In this document: positions 53,040 through 62,103 of the stretch, in pieces
Position numbering within the stretch: position 1 is the stretch's first letter
How the letters are laid out: every line of letters begins with the position of its first letter
Source of the DNA: Rhizobium sp. 2MFCol3.1
Lineage (GTDB): Bacteria > Pseudomonadota > Alphaproteobacteria > Rhizobiales > Rhizobiaceae
Assembly: GCF_000377565.1 (NCBI RefSeq)
Contig: NZ_KB898369.1
Coordinates: forward strand, 1-64,000
Direction of reading: 5' to 3'
Length of the DNA stretch: 64,000 nt
The notes under the pieces: generated by a model
Seen by the model: the letters and a program-made list of their open reading frames with translations, nothing else
Database searches by the model: none
Told to the model about the DNA's origin: nothing
Made by a program: the position numbers and the translations under genes

Positions 53040-54845
53040 TCATTTCTCGCCAAAGTACGTTCCGAAATACTTGACCGGCGACCAGGCAGGCAAAATTGCT
53101 GGGAGGGTCGGCGAAAGGGCGGCGTAGTCCTGCGCACCGAAGACGACCCTGCCGTCCATGACGGTCAGCACTGAAGAGACCAATTTGATCTGATCGTCCG
53201 CAACCGAGAAGTAATCCCGGTCCAGTATGGCGAAATCAGCGAGATTGCCGGGCGCAATCAATCCCATCTCCGATTCCGTGTTCATGAACCAGGCGCCCCC
53301 CTTGGTGAAGAGTATCAGTGCTTCCTCGCGGGTGAGCCTGTTTTCCGGAGCAAGCACTTCGGATCCAGACACCGACCGCCCGGTGACCATCCAGCTCACA
53401 CCGATCCAAGGATTGAACGTGGCGGCGCGAAATGCATCGGTGCTCATTGCAAGCGGAATGCCGCTATCGACAAGCTGGCGCAGGCGCGGCGTCCGCAGGG
53501 CCTGATCTCGTCCATGGCTCTTGATGAAAGCGTCGCCATGAAGCGCCATCTTGTGATCCAGCGCGATCCCTCCGCCGAGCTTTTTCACCCGTTCGATATT
53601 TTCCGGACTGACCGTCTCGGCATGCTCGAGGCTCCACCGCAAACCATTGAAGGGAACCTCCCGATTGAGCGCTTCCAGTGCGTCGAGGAACGGAGTGATG
53701 TTCTCGTCGTAGCTGATATGCTCTCTGAACGGCATTCGCCTTTGGACGAGCTTCCTGATTTCGTGGTCCACAAGCCGATGCATTTGCTCCGGCGGAATGA
53801 TCATGGCCGGACGCTCGAAGTTCTCATGATCGTGCACTTCGGCCTCGAGGACCTCGCCTGCGCCGCGATACTCGTGGCCGTGGGCGAGCGACGGATCCAG
53901 ATTCTGCCCTGGACTGATCGGCGCTGTCTTGGTGATTGCCTCAAGCTGCAAGTCCGTCATGCTGACGCCGGAACCACTACCCAGCTGCAAAACGATGAAA
54001 GGCATGCGCACATTCAATCGCTTCTCGCGCGAGAGAACGTCGACCATTGCCTGCGCTTTCGGATATCCCCACCTGCTGCCAGCATCGATGATCGAGGTCA
54101 CACCGAAGCGGTTCAACCCGTTGATGCTCGACGTCAACGAGCTTACTTCTTCGTCGAAGGAGAGTTGCGGCACCATGGTCTCGAGAGCAACGAACGTCCA
54201 CGTGTTGCCAAAAACGACGCCTGTATATCTGCCGGAGCCATCCCGTTCGAATTGGGTGTCGGCCAATTTTGGAAACCGATCGGTCCCGACGCCGAGCTTT
54301 TCCATCGCCCGCTTGTTCAAGAAGGCCTGATTGTAAGCATACTGAACGATCAACGGCTTTTCGGGCACGGCCCGTTCAAGTTCTTCCATTGTAGGAAGGC
54401 GGTTTTCCGTGAACTGGTAGGGTGACCAGCCTCCTATTACCTTGACCCACTGTCCGTCAGGCGTACGCGAGGCTTGCTCACTCAACATCGCGAGCGCCCT
54501 GGCGAGCGTCGGCACGCCATCCCACCGGATGTTGAAGTTGAAACCGCTATCGTTAAGCACATGGGTATGGGCGTCGATGATGCCGGGGATGAGGCGCCGG
54601 TTACCCGCGTCGATGACTTTCGTACCGGCGTTTTTGAGGCTCAGAATGTCTGCATTAGACCCGACCGAATAGATCCGTCCCTTCGTCACAGCGAGCGCCG
54701 AGGCTTCCGGCTGCCCGACGTTTCCAGTGAATATCTTTGCGTTGAAAACGATGAGATCGGCCCCTGGAGAACCCTGGTTCGTCTCTGCCCGACAAACGGA
54801 GATGGTCGCGATCGCAAAGGATGCGATGAGTAGCTTCTTTATCAT
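53040..54845 (-). CDS. exported amidohydrolase (YtcJ-like)
   Basis: A 601-residue metal-dependent hydrolase of the YtcJ type. Signal peptide residues 1-20 (KKLLIASFAIATISVCRA). The metal site begins IDAHTHV (Asp91-His93-His95) and further ligands appear in SLEHAETV and MSTDAFRAAT; the C-terminal beta-sandwich strand closes with SVLTVMDGRVVFG. Substrates of this group are amides or carbamates; it is periplasmic here because of the signal. No close partner gene. Confidence 0.88.
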   Translation of the reverse strand: MIKKLLIASFAIATISVCRAETNQGSPGADLIVFNAKIFTGNVGQPEASALAVTKGRIYSVGSNADILSLKNAGTKVIDAGNRRLIPGIIDAHTHVLNDSGFNFNIRWDGVPTLARALAMLSEQASRTPDGQWVKVIGGWSPYQFTENRLPTMEELERAVPEKPLIVQYAYNQAFLNKRAMEKLGVGTDRFPKLADTQFERDGSGRYTGVVFGNTWTFVALETMVPQLSFDEEVSSLTSSINGLNRFGVTSIIDAGSRWGYPKAQAMVDVLSREKRLNVRMPFIVLQLGSGSGVSMTDLQLEAITKTAPISPGQNLDPSLAHGHEYRGAGEVLEAEVHDHENFERPAMIIPPEQMHRLVDHEIRKLVQRRMPFREHISYDENITPFLDALEALNREVPFNGLRWSLEHAETVSPENIERVKKLGGGIALDHKMALHGDAFIKSHGRDQALRTPRLRQLVDSGIPLAMSTDAFRAATFNPWIGVSWMVTGRSVSGSEVLAPENRLTREEALILFTKGGAWFMNTESEMGLIAPGNLADFAILDRDYFSVADDQIKLVSSVLTVMDGRVVFGAQDYAALSPTLPAILPAWSPVKYFGTYFGEK

Positions 54846-55201
54846 ATGCTGTTCCGCGAGGTTGGGACCCGTCCTGTCGCAGGTCTTTCTCGCGGAACCT
54901 GTCACACCCCTCTACGACAAAGAAGATGTCGACCACGACACACGGCGTTGCGGGAAACGCAACGCAGCGGCATTTCGAGCGTTTCTGCTTGGCAGTCGTT
55001 GCCTCCCTAGCAACGCTGAAAGTGACCGCTCCAGCGAACACGGCCACCGCTGACATATGCCATCGATGTGGATGGTCCTCTCTGATTGCTCTTTGACGAA
55101 GCGGTACCGCCGCTTCATCATCCATCAGCCCTGCAGTTGTCTCGTTCGTTGACGACGACTTTTGCACGTCGGCGTCTGGCGGTAGCGCTGCCAAAGTCGC
55201 A
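54846..55201. other. intergenic stretch of ~355 bases, nothing recognised
   Basis: No coding frame with a ribosome site and no promoter of the EcfG type with correct spacing. Confidence 0.35.
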
Positions 55202-55956
55202 CTAGGCGCTTATGCCGCCGTCGACCAGGATGCCCGATCCGGTTATGTAGCTTGCACCGGGTCCAGCGAGAAAGGCGACCGGCTCGGCCACTTCCCTAGG
55301 TCGGCCGTAGCGTCCGATCGACAAGCTCGGCAGGATAGCGGGGGCGAGAGCGCCATCGGCAGGGTTCATGTCGGTGTCGATCGGGCCAGGGCGAACCAGA
55401 TTGACAGTAATCTCCCGAGGCCCGAGCTCACGTGCAAGACCACGCGTGAAGCTTTCGAGTGCTGACTTCGTCGCCGCGTAGACCGCGATGCCGGCAAAGG
55501 GAACCGCCAATCCTGCATTGCTTCCGGTGCTGATGATGCGCCCGCCGTTTGGGATGTATCTGAGCGCCGCCTGTGTGGTCAGGAGGACGCCACGAAGATT
55601 GACGTTCAGTTGCGCGTCGATCTCTTGCAGTGGCTGCGTCGAGAAATCGCCTGCAAACAGGACGCCGGCATTGTTGACCAGGATGTCGAGCCCGCCAAGT
55701 TCTTCGGCTGCCTGCTTGACGGCGGCCGTCGCAGATTTGGCGAGCGCGGCGTCTGCTTGAATGGCAATAGCCTTGCGGCCCACCGCGCGGATCTTAGCGA
55801 CAACGGCATTGGCCTTTTCGGCTGACGTCTCGTAAGTTATCGCGACGTCGGCGCCATCTTCGGCAAGTTTCAGCGCCACGGCAGCACCGATCCCACGGGC
55901 GGCCCCGGTTACGAGCGCTCGCTACCGGCGAGTGGAGTGTTATCTATCTTGTGCAT
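55202..55956 (-). pseudogene. SDR family oxidoreductase with one-base frameshift
   Basis: The frame from 55879 to 55202 is the body of an SDR (VAFLAGPGASYITG, catalytic Tyr and Lys in YAATKSA, NNAGV). The start lies upstream: ATG 55956 begins MHKIDNTPLAG, then the frame stops; the missing KRALVTGAARGIG, with the cofactor glycines, is in the next frame. One lost A (GGTAAGCGA to GGTAGCGA near 55923) explains it. A repaired protein would have about 250 residues. Whether the cell lacks a functional protein or the base was lost in sequencing cannot be told here. Confidence 0.8.
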
Positions 55957-55997
55957 TGTTGTGTCCCTCAATCTGTGCTGGACCTTCAGGGTATCTC

Positions 55998-57449
55998 TCA
56001 CGATGTCTTGCCCGCGAGGCGTGTATCGCTCGGGCGGCGAGCGTCGTCGTTCATTGGGTGGATGACGGAAAGCCATGCTGCGACAAGTAGACAGATAGCA
56101 ATGGCTATCGCTGAGATGGAGTAGGCGTGGCCGATGGATGTCGCGTCGGTGGACGCACCCAGGATCGAGAAGAACAATCCAGCGATCAGAGCTGTCGCCA
56201 AGGCTCCACCGATCTGTAGCATCGAATTCACCAGCCCGGAGGCCAAACCAGATTGCGTCGGGTCGACGCGCTGCACGACTGTACGAACAAGATTCGGCAA
56301 CGCGATGCCCTGCCCTGCGCCGACGAAGAACAATGCGATTGGCAGGAGCGTCGACGCCTCGAGTGAGATCAAAGCCGCCGTCCCGAATAGACCTGCCGCT
56401 TCAAGGGACATTCCCGCGGCAGTGGAGTATCTGCCAAAAACCCGGAATATGTGTCCGCTTGCGAAGGGGCCGAGGACGAAGCCGACGGCTGCGGGAAGCA
56501 CTGCTAGTCCGGCTTCAAAAGGTGTGCGGCCGAGGCCTGCTTGCTGAAAGACCGAAAACGTCAGCCAGAATGCTGCAAAGGCGTAAAAGAACAAGGCAGC
56601 GAGCAGGCCACGCTTCAATCCGGGCGCCCGCAAGAGGCGCGGTGCCAGGATCGGGTCTCTTCCGGCCGCCTCCAGTTTCTGCTCATGTTTCCAGAACAGG
56701 AGGAGAAGTGGCAGTGATGCGGCAAGCATTAAAAGTGACCAGATCGGCCACCCTTGCTCGCGCCCCTCGATGAGCGGCGCTATCAGCGCAAAAAGCGCAA
56801 CGGCGATCAGCGCGGCGCCCCCCAGATCCAGCCTGCTAGGATGGTCTGAGCGTGTTTCGCGCAGGATCACCATCGCGAATGGTGCGGCTACGGCGATCAC
56901 TGGGAGATTTATAAGAAATATGGCTCTCCACCCGAGACCAAGGACATTGAGCGCGATCAGCGCTCCGCCCAGGAACAGCCCGGCCATCGACGCCACCCCG
57001 AATGTGAGGGCGTAAAAGCTCAGCGCCTTCGATTTTTCCCCATCGGGAAAGATGGCGTTTATCGACGCCAGAGCCTGCGGCGCCATGATCGCGGCGGCGA
57101 GGCCCTGAAGTACCCGGCCGACGACCAGAACCAATGGAGACCAGGCGAAGCCGCAAAGGGCGGAGGCGGCGGCAAACCCCATCATCCCAGCAAGGAAGAC
57201 ATTTCGTCGACCGTATAGGTCTCCAAGCCTCCCACCGGTGATGAGCATGACCGCGTAGGTGGTGGCGTAGCCGGAGATGATCAGTTGCATCGTTGAGGCG
57301 GAGGCATGGAAGTCCTCGCGTATGGAAGGAAGTGCCACGTTGACGATGAAGAAATCAAGTGGTGGGAGGAATGCGCCTGTCAACAGGATAGCCAGCGCGA
57401 TCCATCTGCGCGGATCAGGGGTTTGTTCAAGGGTGGGGACAAAGTCCAT
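55998..57449 (-). CDS. MFS efflux transporter (DHA2/EmrB-type)
   Basis: A 483-residue 14-helix MFS transporter of the DHA2 group. Start MDFVPTLEQTPDPRRWIALA (ATG 57449, GGAGAG upstream); antiporter signature NVALPSIREDF in loop region 1, GGRLGDLYGRRNVFLAG between helices 2 and 3, and a C-terminal helix bundle. It would export drugs or toxic metabolites with proton antiport. Downstream of the TetR gene on the same strand, with a palindromic operator in the gap, so repression by TetR and induction by a substrate is likely. Confidence 0.92.
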   Translation of the reverse strand: MDFVPTLEQTPDPRRWIALAILLTGAFLPPLDFFIVNVALPSIREDFHASASTMQLIISGYATTYAVMLITGGRLGDLYGRRNVFLAGMMGFAAASALCGFAWSPLVLVVGRVLQGLAAAIMAPQALASINAIFPDGEKSKALSFYALTFGVASMAGLFLGGALIALNVLGLGWRAIFLINLPVIAVAAPFAMVILRETRSDHPSRLDLGGAALIAVALFALIAPLIEGREQGWPIWSLLMLAASLPLLLLFWKHEQKLEAAGRDPILAPRLLRAPGLKRGLLAALFFYAFAAFWLTFSVFQQAGLGRTPFEAGLAVLPAAVGFVLGPFASGHIFRVFGRYSTAAGMSLEAAGLFGTAALISLEASTLLPIALFFVGAGQGIALPNLVRTVVQRVDPTQSGLASGLVNSMLQIGGALATALIAGLFFSILGASTDATSIGHAYSISAIAIAICLLVAAWLSVIHPMNDDARRPSDTRLAGKTS

Positions 57450-57498
57450 ATGTCTCTCCATGTCGATCGGCAGAACCGAGCGATCAGCCGATAATAAT

Positions 57499-57520
57499 TT
57501 AGGAACCTTTTGGTTCCTAA
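57499..57520. promoter_or_regulatory. TetR operator (perfect palindrome) before the MFS gene
   Basis: TTAGGAACC-TTTT-GGTTCCTAA, a perfect 9-bp half-site inverted repeat with 4-base centre, between tetR (stop 57527) and the MFS start (57449). It shares GGAACC-N4-GGTTCC with the site at 58150. GGAAC here is not an EcfG promoter: no NNTT at N16. Confidence 0.75.
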
Positions 57521-57526
57521 TTAAGC

Positions 57527-58138
57527 TCAGTCAAGCGATTTCAGGGCGAAGTCGACCATTGCCTTGGTGGCGTCGCGATCAGCTCCTGCCTTCCCGAGCA
57601 CTCTCATTCCCTGGATCTGGCATACGAGGAATTTCGCGAGTGTTCGCTCGTCTGCCGCAGGATCGATCTCGCCCAGGGCTTGAGCTCGAATAATCGCGGC
57701 CGCATAAAGATCCTGCAGACGTCGAAACAGGCGAGCGATACGTTGGGAGACGTGGTCGTCCGCAGGAAGCATTTCGACAGCCGACAACACGACAAAACAT
57801 CCACGCAGTCCTTCCGTGCCAGAGGACTCTTCAATGTGACGCGAAAAGGCTTCCTTGATTGCAGATTTGGGCGATGGGTTGGCATGCAGGATTTCGCCCG
57901 TCTTGCGAATGGCGTCTCCTATATAGACATCAAGCGCGCGGAGATAGACGCCTCGCTTGTCTACGAAAGCCTTGTAGAAGCTCCCTCGCGACAGCTCCAT
58001 GCCTTCGAGCAGGTCGGGAAGCGATGCATCGTGGTATCCACGGTCCCAGAAAACGCTCATCGCCTTGCGAACAGCGTCATCGAGTTCAAATTCGCGTGGC
58101 CGTCCAACTGATGGTGATGTCTCAGTACGCTTTGCCAT
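57527..58138 (-). CDS. TetR family transcriptional regulator
   Basis: A 203-residue TetR regulator (ATG 58138). HTH at about residues 19-65: FELDDAVRKAMSVFWDRGYH then DASLPDLLEGMELSRGSFYK. C-terminal ligand domain: GCFVVLSAVEMLPADDHVSQ and RTLAKFLVCQIQGMRVLGKA, resembling the TetR_C of AcrR/NemR-like regulators. A palindromic operator overlaps its own promoter region (58150-58165) and a second is before the downstream MFS gene, indicating autorepression and repression of the pump. Confidence 0.92.
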   Translation of the reverse strand: MAKRTETSPSVGRPREFELDDAVRKAMSVFWDRGYHDASLPDLLEGMELSRGSFYKAFVDKRGVYLRALDVYIGDAIRKTGEILHANPSPKSAIKEAFSRHIEESSGTEGLRGCFVVLSAVEMLPADDHVSQRIARLFRRLQDLYAAAIIRAQALGEIDPAADERTLAKFLVCQIQGMRVLGKAGADRDATKAMVDFALKSLD

Positions 58139-58149
58139 AGAGTTAATAT

Positions 58150-58165
58150 GGAACCATATGGTTCC
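58150..58165. promoter_or_regulatory. TetR operator upstream of tetR
   Basis: GGAACCATATGGTTCC is a perfect 16-bp palindrome, 11 bases before the tetR start codon, with the same half sites (GGAACC/GGTTCC) and 4-base centre as the site at 57499-57520. Confidence 0.75.
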
Positions 58166-58208
58166 TAATGCAAGCGAAATCTCACATTTCTGAGACACCA
58201 GGCAACGG

Positions 58209-59114
58209 TTACTTCAGACTTGATGAACTCTTGGTCTCATTGTCTGCTGAGCGTTGTCTGCGCCTTTCGCGTCCCTTTGCGGCGCGTCTGGCGGCTCTCA
58301 GCTCCTCGAGTGTCGGCTGCCACCATCCTCGCAGCCTCCCATACTCGCCCCGATCTTTTGGGGCCGGCCACGTGTGGACGAGCTCCTCGAGTGTCGCGGC
58401 CCGCCAACCGGCCCAGACATGCTCGCCATCGGCATCCGGATGGTGTTCGGCGATCGCATTCGCGACGACGAGTTCGCCGGTGATCTCGGTGATGACGACG
58501 ATACCGAATGCGGTTGTCGCCACAGGCCGATCGAGTGGTGGAAGATCGTCGCTCGGCACGGGCAGCCGTTTCTTCCGACGCTCGGAGATCCTGCGCTTGG
58601 CCTTTGCTTCTTCGTCGGTGCCCTTGCGCGCCTCTGCGCGCTTGCGCCGCTCGTCCGGCTCCGCCCGCTTCGCCGCCTCCTCGATGGCGCTCCAGTGGCG
58701 CTGGAGATCGTCATAGGAGGCGTACGGGATCTCCCAGACCTTGTCGGCGCCGTTCCACCGGGAAAAGGGTATCTGCCGCAGCTCGTCGACGACCGTCCGA
58801 GAGAACGGCGTATTGATGCGCAAGCCACGGTCGTAGACCTGCAGATAGGGGCTGAGGATGGGCTCGAACTGGTAGGCGTCGCGGCCGCGGTCCTCCTCGT
58901 AGGGTGTCCTGCGGTCCGCCTCGCAGGCGAGCCAACGGTCGATGCGTTTGCGCGCCGTCTTGCCGGGAACCGTCCAGGCCTGGAGCGTGTCTGACCATCG
59001 CGCATTGGGAAACACTTGCCGTATCCGCGCCACAGTCATCCGGTCGAAGGCGAACGAGACCGTCTCTTGGGGCGGGTCGACTGCCTGCTTGTCTTCGTTG
59101 CGATCATCGGTCAT
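58209..59114 (-). CDS. HARP-like domain hypothetical protein
   Basis: A 301-residue basic protein. Two repeated motifs of the HARP type (as in SMARCAL1-like helicases) are visible: VSFAFDRMTVARIRQVFPNA followed by RWSDTLQAWTVPGKTARKRI, and FSRTVVDELRQIPFSRWNGA followed by DKVWEIPYASYDDL. Between and after them are charged, disordered linkers (KRAEARKGTDEEAKAKRRIS). HARP domains bind nucleic acids, but no helicase domain is present, so the role is unknown. A known but uncharacterised rhizobial protein, I believe. Confidence 0.75.
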   Translation of the reverse strand: MTDDRNEDKQAVDPPQETVSFAFDRMTVARIRQVFPNARWSDTLQAWTVPGKTARKRIDRWLACEADRRTPYEEDRGRDAYQFEPILSPYLQVYDRGLRINTPFSRTVVDELRQIPFSRWNGADKVWEIPYASYDDLQRHWSAIEEAAKRAEPDERRKRAEARKGTDEEAKAKRRISERRKKRLPVPSDDLPPLDRPVATTAFGIVVITEITGELVVANAIAEHHPDADGEHVWAGWRAATLEELVHTWPAPKDRGEYGRLRGWWQPTLEELRAARRAAKGRERRRQRSADNETKSSSSLK

Positions 59115-59149
59115 GGCAGGAAAACGGTCGGGAGGTCGTGTGGTTTCGC

Positions 59150-59746
59150 CTATAGGAGAGACGTTTTGAGGAAGGACAACGCTTTGGCAGCACCGGCGCT
59201 CGAAATCGTATGTCCGACGCCCGGCTCGACATCGAGCTTAACGGTAAAACCAGCCGCCCGGAGCGTTGCTGCGGCCAGCGTCGAGGCGGCGGCGGGGATC
59301 GTCGTGTCGGCCTGACCATGCACGAGGAGGACCGGCGTCCCCTTGCTTGATGACGAGATGGGCTGCGGCGGGAGGAGCCCCGCGAAGGACACGAGCGCGC
59401 CGACCTTCCAGCGGCCGGAAGCCACGGCGTCGAGGGCAACGATCGCGCCCTGCGAGACGCCGACGAAGGCAATCCTGTCGTGCGTGTCTGCAAAACCTTC
59501 GCGTCGAAGGACGTCGTCCATCAGTTCGTCGAATGCTCTGCGAGCGGCCAAGACGTTTGCCGGATCAAGTGGGTTTCCTTCTGTCGAAAACCATTGATGC
59601 CCGTACCGGTGGTTCATGGGAGCGTCCGGGGCGGTGAACCGGGTGTTGGGTAACCCGGCGCGCCAGGACGAGGCAAGCGGCATGAGCTGGGCGCCCGACG
59701 CGCCGATGCCATGCAGGAAGATGACGAGGTGGTCGTGAGATGACAT
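59150..59746 (-). CDS. carboxylesterase/phospholipase-type alpha/beta hydrolase
   Basis: ATG 59746 with AGGA upstream; 198 residues, the usual length for the short carboxylesterase/phospholipase (LYPLA-like) group. HG oxyanion motif VIFLHGIGASG, nucleophile Ser98 in FVGVSQGAIV, acid in LVHGQADTTIP and histidine in PGVGHTISS. It hydrolyses short acyl esters or lysophospholipids. The frame upstream to 59833 is not protein-like. Cytosolic. Confidence 0.87.
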   Translation of the reverse strand: MSSHDHLVIFLHGIGASGAQLMPLASSWRAGLPNTRFTAPDAPMNHRYGHQWFSTEGNPLDPANVLAARRAFDELMDDVLRREGFADTHDRIAFVGVSQGAIVALDAVASGRWKVGALVSFAGLLPPQPISSSSKGTPVLLVHGQADTTIPAAASTLAAATLRAAGFTVKLDVEPGVGHTISSAGAAKALSFLKTSLL

Positions 59747-60190
59747 GATGATCCTGAAGGTTTCAAATTGGCCAGACGGCGCTCGACCTTTGAGGAAGGG
59801 AGCGGCCGTCTCACCCCGCGCGCAAGCCCTCACGCAGAAGCCGGCGGATGCCGCTGCGCATGCTCACGCGATGGTGGGGTGGCAGGCAATATATGGGGTG
59901 GCTGGTCTAGCCGCACAAGGAGTTCGGGGAGCTGTACGATAGCGCACCGGACGCTGAAAGTGGTCACGCGGCTCATACCACCAGCGATGACCGAGCCGCT
60001 CAACAAATAGACCAAATGCGGTTCTGTGTCGACGCTTCGGCTGGCAACCGGTCCCGGCGACCGGATCGTTGATAGAGTGCGCGTAAACGACCGAAAGATT
60101 ATGCCCAACATCGGGCAATCGACATGAAGCTATCCACCGGGGGGGGGCGGCTGCCGCGTCATCAACGCGCGCCAGCCGGTCGTGCTGCAA
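59747..60190. other. non-coding stretch, nothing recognised
   Basis: Frames here do not look like proteins. The run of nine Gs near 60140 (GGGGGGGGGC) is unusual but no G-quadruplex of the four-run type is clear. Confidence 0.35.
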
Positions 60191-60559
60191 TCAAAGTCCT
60201 TTCGCGATCTGCAAAGGCTGCAGGATGATATCTGCAAGCGCCGACTTTCCCACTTCAAACGCCTTCTTGTACTCGGCGTCTTCCACCATCTCACGGATTG
60301 CCGTCCGCCGCGGATACTGTACGAGCAGCACCGCGTCCCACCCTTCCACCTGCCCGGTGGTAAGGACGTCGAGGCCGTCGCCACGAAATAGGATCCGTGC
60401 GCCGAAGCGGACAAGAATAGGTTCCGCCATCTTCAGGTATTCCAGATGTCGTTCTCGCCCGCCCTCGGGGACGAACCTTAAAAGGTTCAACATCACGACG
60501 GGAGCGTCGTCCTCTTCAGCCATGAACCTGGCAAAAACATCGGGTGAAAACGCGACCAT
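60191..60559 (-). CDS. DUF1330 family protein
   Basis: A 122-residue ferredoxin-fold (alpha/beta) protein: ATG 60559, AAGGAG 9 bases upstream. Motifs VVMLNLLRFVPEGGRERHLE, GARILFRGDGLDVLTTGQVE and DAVLLVQYPRRTAIREMVED are typical of DUF1330/monooxygenase-like small proteins. The function is unknown. Its divergence from the WYL regulator is not present: the regulator gene is upstream on the same strand, with a 46-base gap. Confidence 0.9.
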   Translation of the reverse strand: MVAFSPDVFARFMAEEDDAPVVMLNLLRFVPEGGRERHLEYLKMAEPILVRFGARILFRGDGLDVLTTGQVEGWDAVLLVQYPRRTAIREMVEDAEYKKAFEVGKSALADIILQPLQIAKGL

Positions 60560-60605
60560 TAAGCTCTCCTTTCATATTGGCGTCCTTGCGACGCCTTCAG
60601 AAAGT

Positions 60606-61322
60606 TTAGCCCGGCGCTCCGTCAGAAACTGTCAGGAAGGAACGCCAGTCCCGATCCTGCTCGCGCCAACGCCGCATAAGCAGGGACCGGCGCTCTGGAT
60701 ACCGCTCGTCGAGGACAGACGCGGACCGTACACGGTCGACGCGGAAGTGACGGAACGCCGACTTGCTTTCGCACCACGCAGCAAGGACGCGAACATCGTC
60801 GAAATAGACGATCGTGATCGGCCAGACGGTGCGTTCGGACGCAGCGCCCACAGCGTCCTCATATGCCATCCTGACTTTCCTTAGACGACGGATCGCATCG
60901 CGAAGGGCTCCGACCTGCGGCGGATCGGAACGCTGTGACAAGGACGCCGCCGACACGAGTGCCGGCGCATTCTCGTCGTGCAGCCGGTCGGTCCGGCTCG
61001 ACAGTATTTTGGCTAAAGCGCTGTCGCTGCTGTGAGACAGAGCCGGATCGGCCCTCTGCTTCACCCAGGTCAGGCCGAGAATGACAGCCTCCACTTCTTC
61101 GGCCGAAAATGCGAAGTTCGGCAGGAAGAAGCCGTCGCGCAGCACAAAACCGACCCCCGCCTGCCCGTCAAGCGGCGCTCCGAGCATGCGAAGCGTCTCG
61201 ATGTCTCGATAAACGCTTCTTTCGGAGACACCCAGTTCCTGCGACAGCTGCAACGCGGTAACCGGCGTTCGTCTTGCTCGAAGCATGCCAAGCATTTCAA
61301 GGAGGCGGCTGGTTCTCGACAT
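60606..61322 (-). CDS. YafY-like HTH/WYL transcriptional regulator
   Basis: A 238-residue regulator with an N-terminal DeoR-type winged helix (MSRTSRLLEMLGMLRARRTP then TALQLSQELGVSERSVYRDI) and a C-terminal WYL domain (VWPITIVYFDDVRVLAAWCE followed by SKSAFRHFRVDRVRSASV). It precedes the DUF1330 gene by 46 bases on the same strand. YafY-type regulators commonly sit next to DUF1330, glyoxalase or oxidoreductase genes and sense a small ligand through the WYL domain. Confidence 0.9.
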   Translation of the reverse strand: MSRTSRLLEMLGMLRARRTPVTALQLSQELGVSERSVYRDIETLRMLGAPLDGQAGVGFVLRDGFFLPNFAFSAEEVEAVILGLTWVKQRADPALSHSSDSALAKILSSRTDRLHDENAPALVSAASLSQRSDPPQVGALRDAIRRLRKVRMAYEDAVGAASERTVWPITIVYFDDVRVLAAWCESKSAFRHFRVDRVRSASVLDERYPERRSLLMRRWREQDRDWRSFLTVSDGAPG

Positions 61323-61481
61323 TCAGTTCGTGGTCCCGTCTTTCGGTCGGCGGTATCTAGTGCGCCTGTGGGCAGTGTCCAAGAGCGCCTGTCTATCGAA
61401 ACTTCCGCGCCTTCTCGCTCAGCGTCTCAATGCGCGTTCCTCACGGGTGGACGTTGGAGCAAGGAGCCCCAGATATCGCCG
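61323..61481. other. short intergenic stretch
   Basis: Divergent promoters expected here; the EcfG pattern is absent. Confidence 0.3.
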
Positions 61482-62006
61482 ATGATCTACTTTACTGGCG
61501 ACACACATTTCGGCGATCGGCGCGTTCTCAGCCTCGATCGGCGACCTTTTTCCAGCATGGCCGAACATGACGCTGCGCTGATCCGAAACTGGAACGAAAC
61601 AGTGGGCCGGGTTGACGAAGTCTGGCATCTCGGCGACGTGATGTCGGCAAGGGCCGGCGACTGTACTGAGCTGCTGGCACAGCTGAACGGGCGCAAGCAC
61701 CTGATCGTCGGCAACAACGACACGCAAGCAACGACCGCTTCGAAGGGATGGGATAGCGTTCATCACTATGTCGAGCTTCGAGAAGACGGATATCACCTCA
61801 TTTTGTGCCACTACGCGTTCAGGACCTGGAACCAGATGGGCAAGAAGTCGATCAATCTGCATGGCCACTCCCATGGCCGCCTGAAGCCACTCCCCCGGCA
61901 GTTCGATGTCGGCGTCGATGCACAGGAACTCCGGCCCGTTTCGCTCGACGAAATCGTTCATCGAAAGGAAGTCGGCGCCAGCACGGAGATAATCTCTGAA
62001 GCATAG
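61482..62006 (+). CDS. metallophosphoesterase
   Basis: A 174-residue calcineurin-type phosphoesterase. Metal-binding motifs: GDTHFGD (6-12), HLGDV (49-53), VGNNDT (76-81), HYAFRTW and HGHSHG near 125. The long frame upstream is not homologous. The closest ribosome site (AAGGAG) is about 18 bases upstream, so the start could be slightly different. Substrate unknown (nucleotide or phosphodiester). It is upstream of the LOV kinase by 97 bases, same strand. Confidence 0.85.
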   Translation: MIYFTGDTHFGDRRVLSLDRRPFSSMAEHDAALIRNWNETVGRVDEVWHLGDVMSARAGDCTELLAQLNGRKHLIVGNNDTQATTASKGWDSVHHYVELREDGYHLILCHYAFRTWNQMGKKSINLHGHSHGRLKPLPRQFDVGVDAQELRPVSLDEIVHRKEVGASTEIISEA

Positions 62007-62051
62007 CGAAGACCGCGAAAGGCGCCTGATGTTAGAAACATAGTTGCTAGT

Positions 62052-62076
62052 GGAACGAAATCGCTGCTCGCGCATT
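62052..62076 (+). promoter_or_regulatory. EcfG-type promoter (CATT variant)
   Basis: GGAAC at 62052-62056, N16, CATT at 62073-62076, 28 bases before the ATG of the LOV kinase gene. Confidence 0.58.
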
Positions 62077-62103
62077 TCATTGCGTTAGCATCCGGGAATA
62101 TCG

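Noticed and set aside
57499-58165. GGAAC in the TetR operators as an EcfG promoter
   Set aside because: The sequence is a perfect palindrome and no NNTT element follows at N16; it is better explained as a TetR operator.
60130-60160. Run of nine Gs as a G-quadruplex
   Set aside because: A single run does not make a four-run G4 motif; may also be a sequencing artefact.
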